Positions 63,121 to 64,000 of a DNA stretch of 64,000 bases are shown here, piece by piece. The notes beneath the pieces are model-generated. The model worked only from the letters and a program-made list of their open reading frames with translations. It did not search any database and was not told the origin of the DNA. Each line of letters opens with the position of its first letter. The first letter of the stretch is position 1. Both the position numbers and the translations under genes were made by a program. The DNA comes from Diplosphaera chodatii (lineage: Eukaryota > Chlorophyta > Trebouxiophyceae > Prasiolales > Stichococcaceae), in the NCBI GenBank assembly GCA_032358165.1, contig JAALGY010000034.1, positions 930,001 through 994,000 on the forward strand. Direction: 5' to 3'.

Positions 63121-64000
63121 GACATCCTTTGGGTGCTCAGCATAGCAACTGGTGCTCATCTGCAGCGCAGCATGTGTTGCACAACAGCAGGCCACGCAGA
63201 CACAGCAGACTGACCGGCTGCAGCAGCGGCTGGTGCTGCCCGGCAAGCACCACCTTGTACCGCGGATCCAGCAGCAGCGCAAGGCGCGCCAGAGGATCGT
63301 CCATCTCGCGCCAGCGCTTTTGGAACGCATAGACCAGGTGCTGGAAGAAGTCTGCATAGCAGATGGCACTGCAATTAGGACGTAGGAGATGACATGCAGC
63401 CTGCAGCTGGTGACTGGACTAGATGTCAGAACTCAAAGTGCTACCACAGCAGCCTATTGCAGTGGAGCGCACAGAACAATCATATACAGTGACTCACCCC
63501 GTGGCAGCGACGGTCCGATGGCCATGATGTTGCGCGCCAGGTACATGAGCACTGTGCTGGTCATACGAGTCTTGTTGGCCGACTGCAGCCGGCGCGGGAT
63601 CTTCAGCAGGACCCTGGCCTTTTGCAGCTCGTCCCCTGCCCTGTGCGAGCGCTGGAAGAAGTACACCGCTTTCTGAGCTCGCCCAATGAGACCCCGCGGC
63701 CAGGGGTATGCCACCACGCTGTTCAAGACCAGACCGAAAGCATGCATCATGCACCGGAAGGGCAGAATGTGCCTGCAGTGGTGCGCATATACTGTCAGGC
63801 CACGCTACACATGCAGAGTTGGTCAGCGCATCAGATGGTACAAGCACCCGCCAGTACCCACTTGTAGCCTGGTGTCTCGACAACCAAGCGGCGTGCTGCC
63901 ACCATGTTGGCTGCATTGTCCGTGACGATGAAGGACACCCTGCGGGGGTTCTCCTCGCTGACCTTATCGATCTGCTCCTTGATCATGGCTGCATCGACAG
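63121..64000 (-). pseudogene. Second hAT transposase fragment with 412-bp internal deletion
   Basis: Starts abruptly inside the transposase gene (63,121 corresponds to 53,526) and follows it nearly base for base (one mismatch noticed, near 63,150) to about 63,547. It then jumps across 412 bp at a CATGA microhomology (53,948 to 54,361) and continues to the window end (54,817). The deletion removes exon 4 and most of exon 3. Neither hAT end is visible, so this is an internal copy, not an insertion with its own terminal repeats. Confidence 0.93.

Overview
The window looks like nuclear DNA of a unicellular green alga (Chlorophyta; a trebouxiophyte is my guess, not shown). Its genes are split into short exons by GT/AG introns, its base composition is moderately GC-rich, and its LINEs resemble the Zepp/L1-type elements of green algae. 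Recognisable host genes include a SufC iron-sulfur ATPase, an ammonium transporter, an acyl-protein thioesterase, an AGC kinase of the IRE/MAST group and a septin-like P-loop fragment.

Positions 1 to about 22,940 are almost entirely nested retroelements. Four families recur. LINE-A has an apurinic-type endonuclease, a YADD reverse transcriptase and a C-terminal zinc finger, and its 3' end is a (AATGTC)n tail. LINE-B is known here only from its region downstream of the reverse transcriptase core. A SINE of about 225 bp has a tRNA-like B box and a (CCATT)n tail. Element C is about 335 bp with an (AAAC)n tail. Most insertions are truncated at the 5' end, some to 20-30 bp, and many have visible 4-11 bp target duplications, so the order of events can be read. 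A 2,551-bp tandem duplication arose by crossover between two SINE copies.

Positions 23,000-51,000 are lower-copy DNA with host genes in both orientations: thioesterase and ammonium transporter (+), an unknown membrane protein (-), a minisatellite of about 170 bp, an LRR-like exon, SufC (-), the septin-like fragment (-), and several lineage-specific genes with cysteine-rich or Q/P-rich regions. Position 51,832-56,056 is a complete hAT DNA transposon with 21-bp terminal inverted repeats, a perfect 8-bp target duplication and a multi-exon transposase gene. On either side of it, in opposite orientation, lie two paralogous 64-residue cysteine/histidine-rich genes, each followed by the same repeat block; I do not recognise this family and think it the best candidate for something undescribed. 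The right end holds a chromodomain fragment, a partial AGC kinase, a second array of about 172-bp repeats, and a near-identical internal piece of the hAT gene that runs off the window.

Several conserved genes carry single-base frame breaks at short homopolymers. Either the assembly is unpolished or these genes are decaying; many gene models are therefore given as domain-supported spans rather than exact coding sequences.
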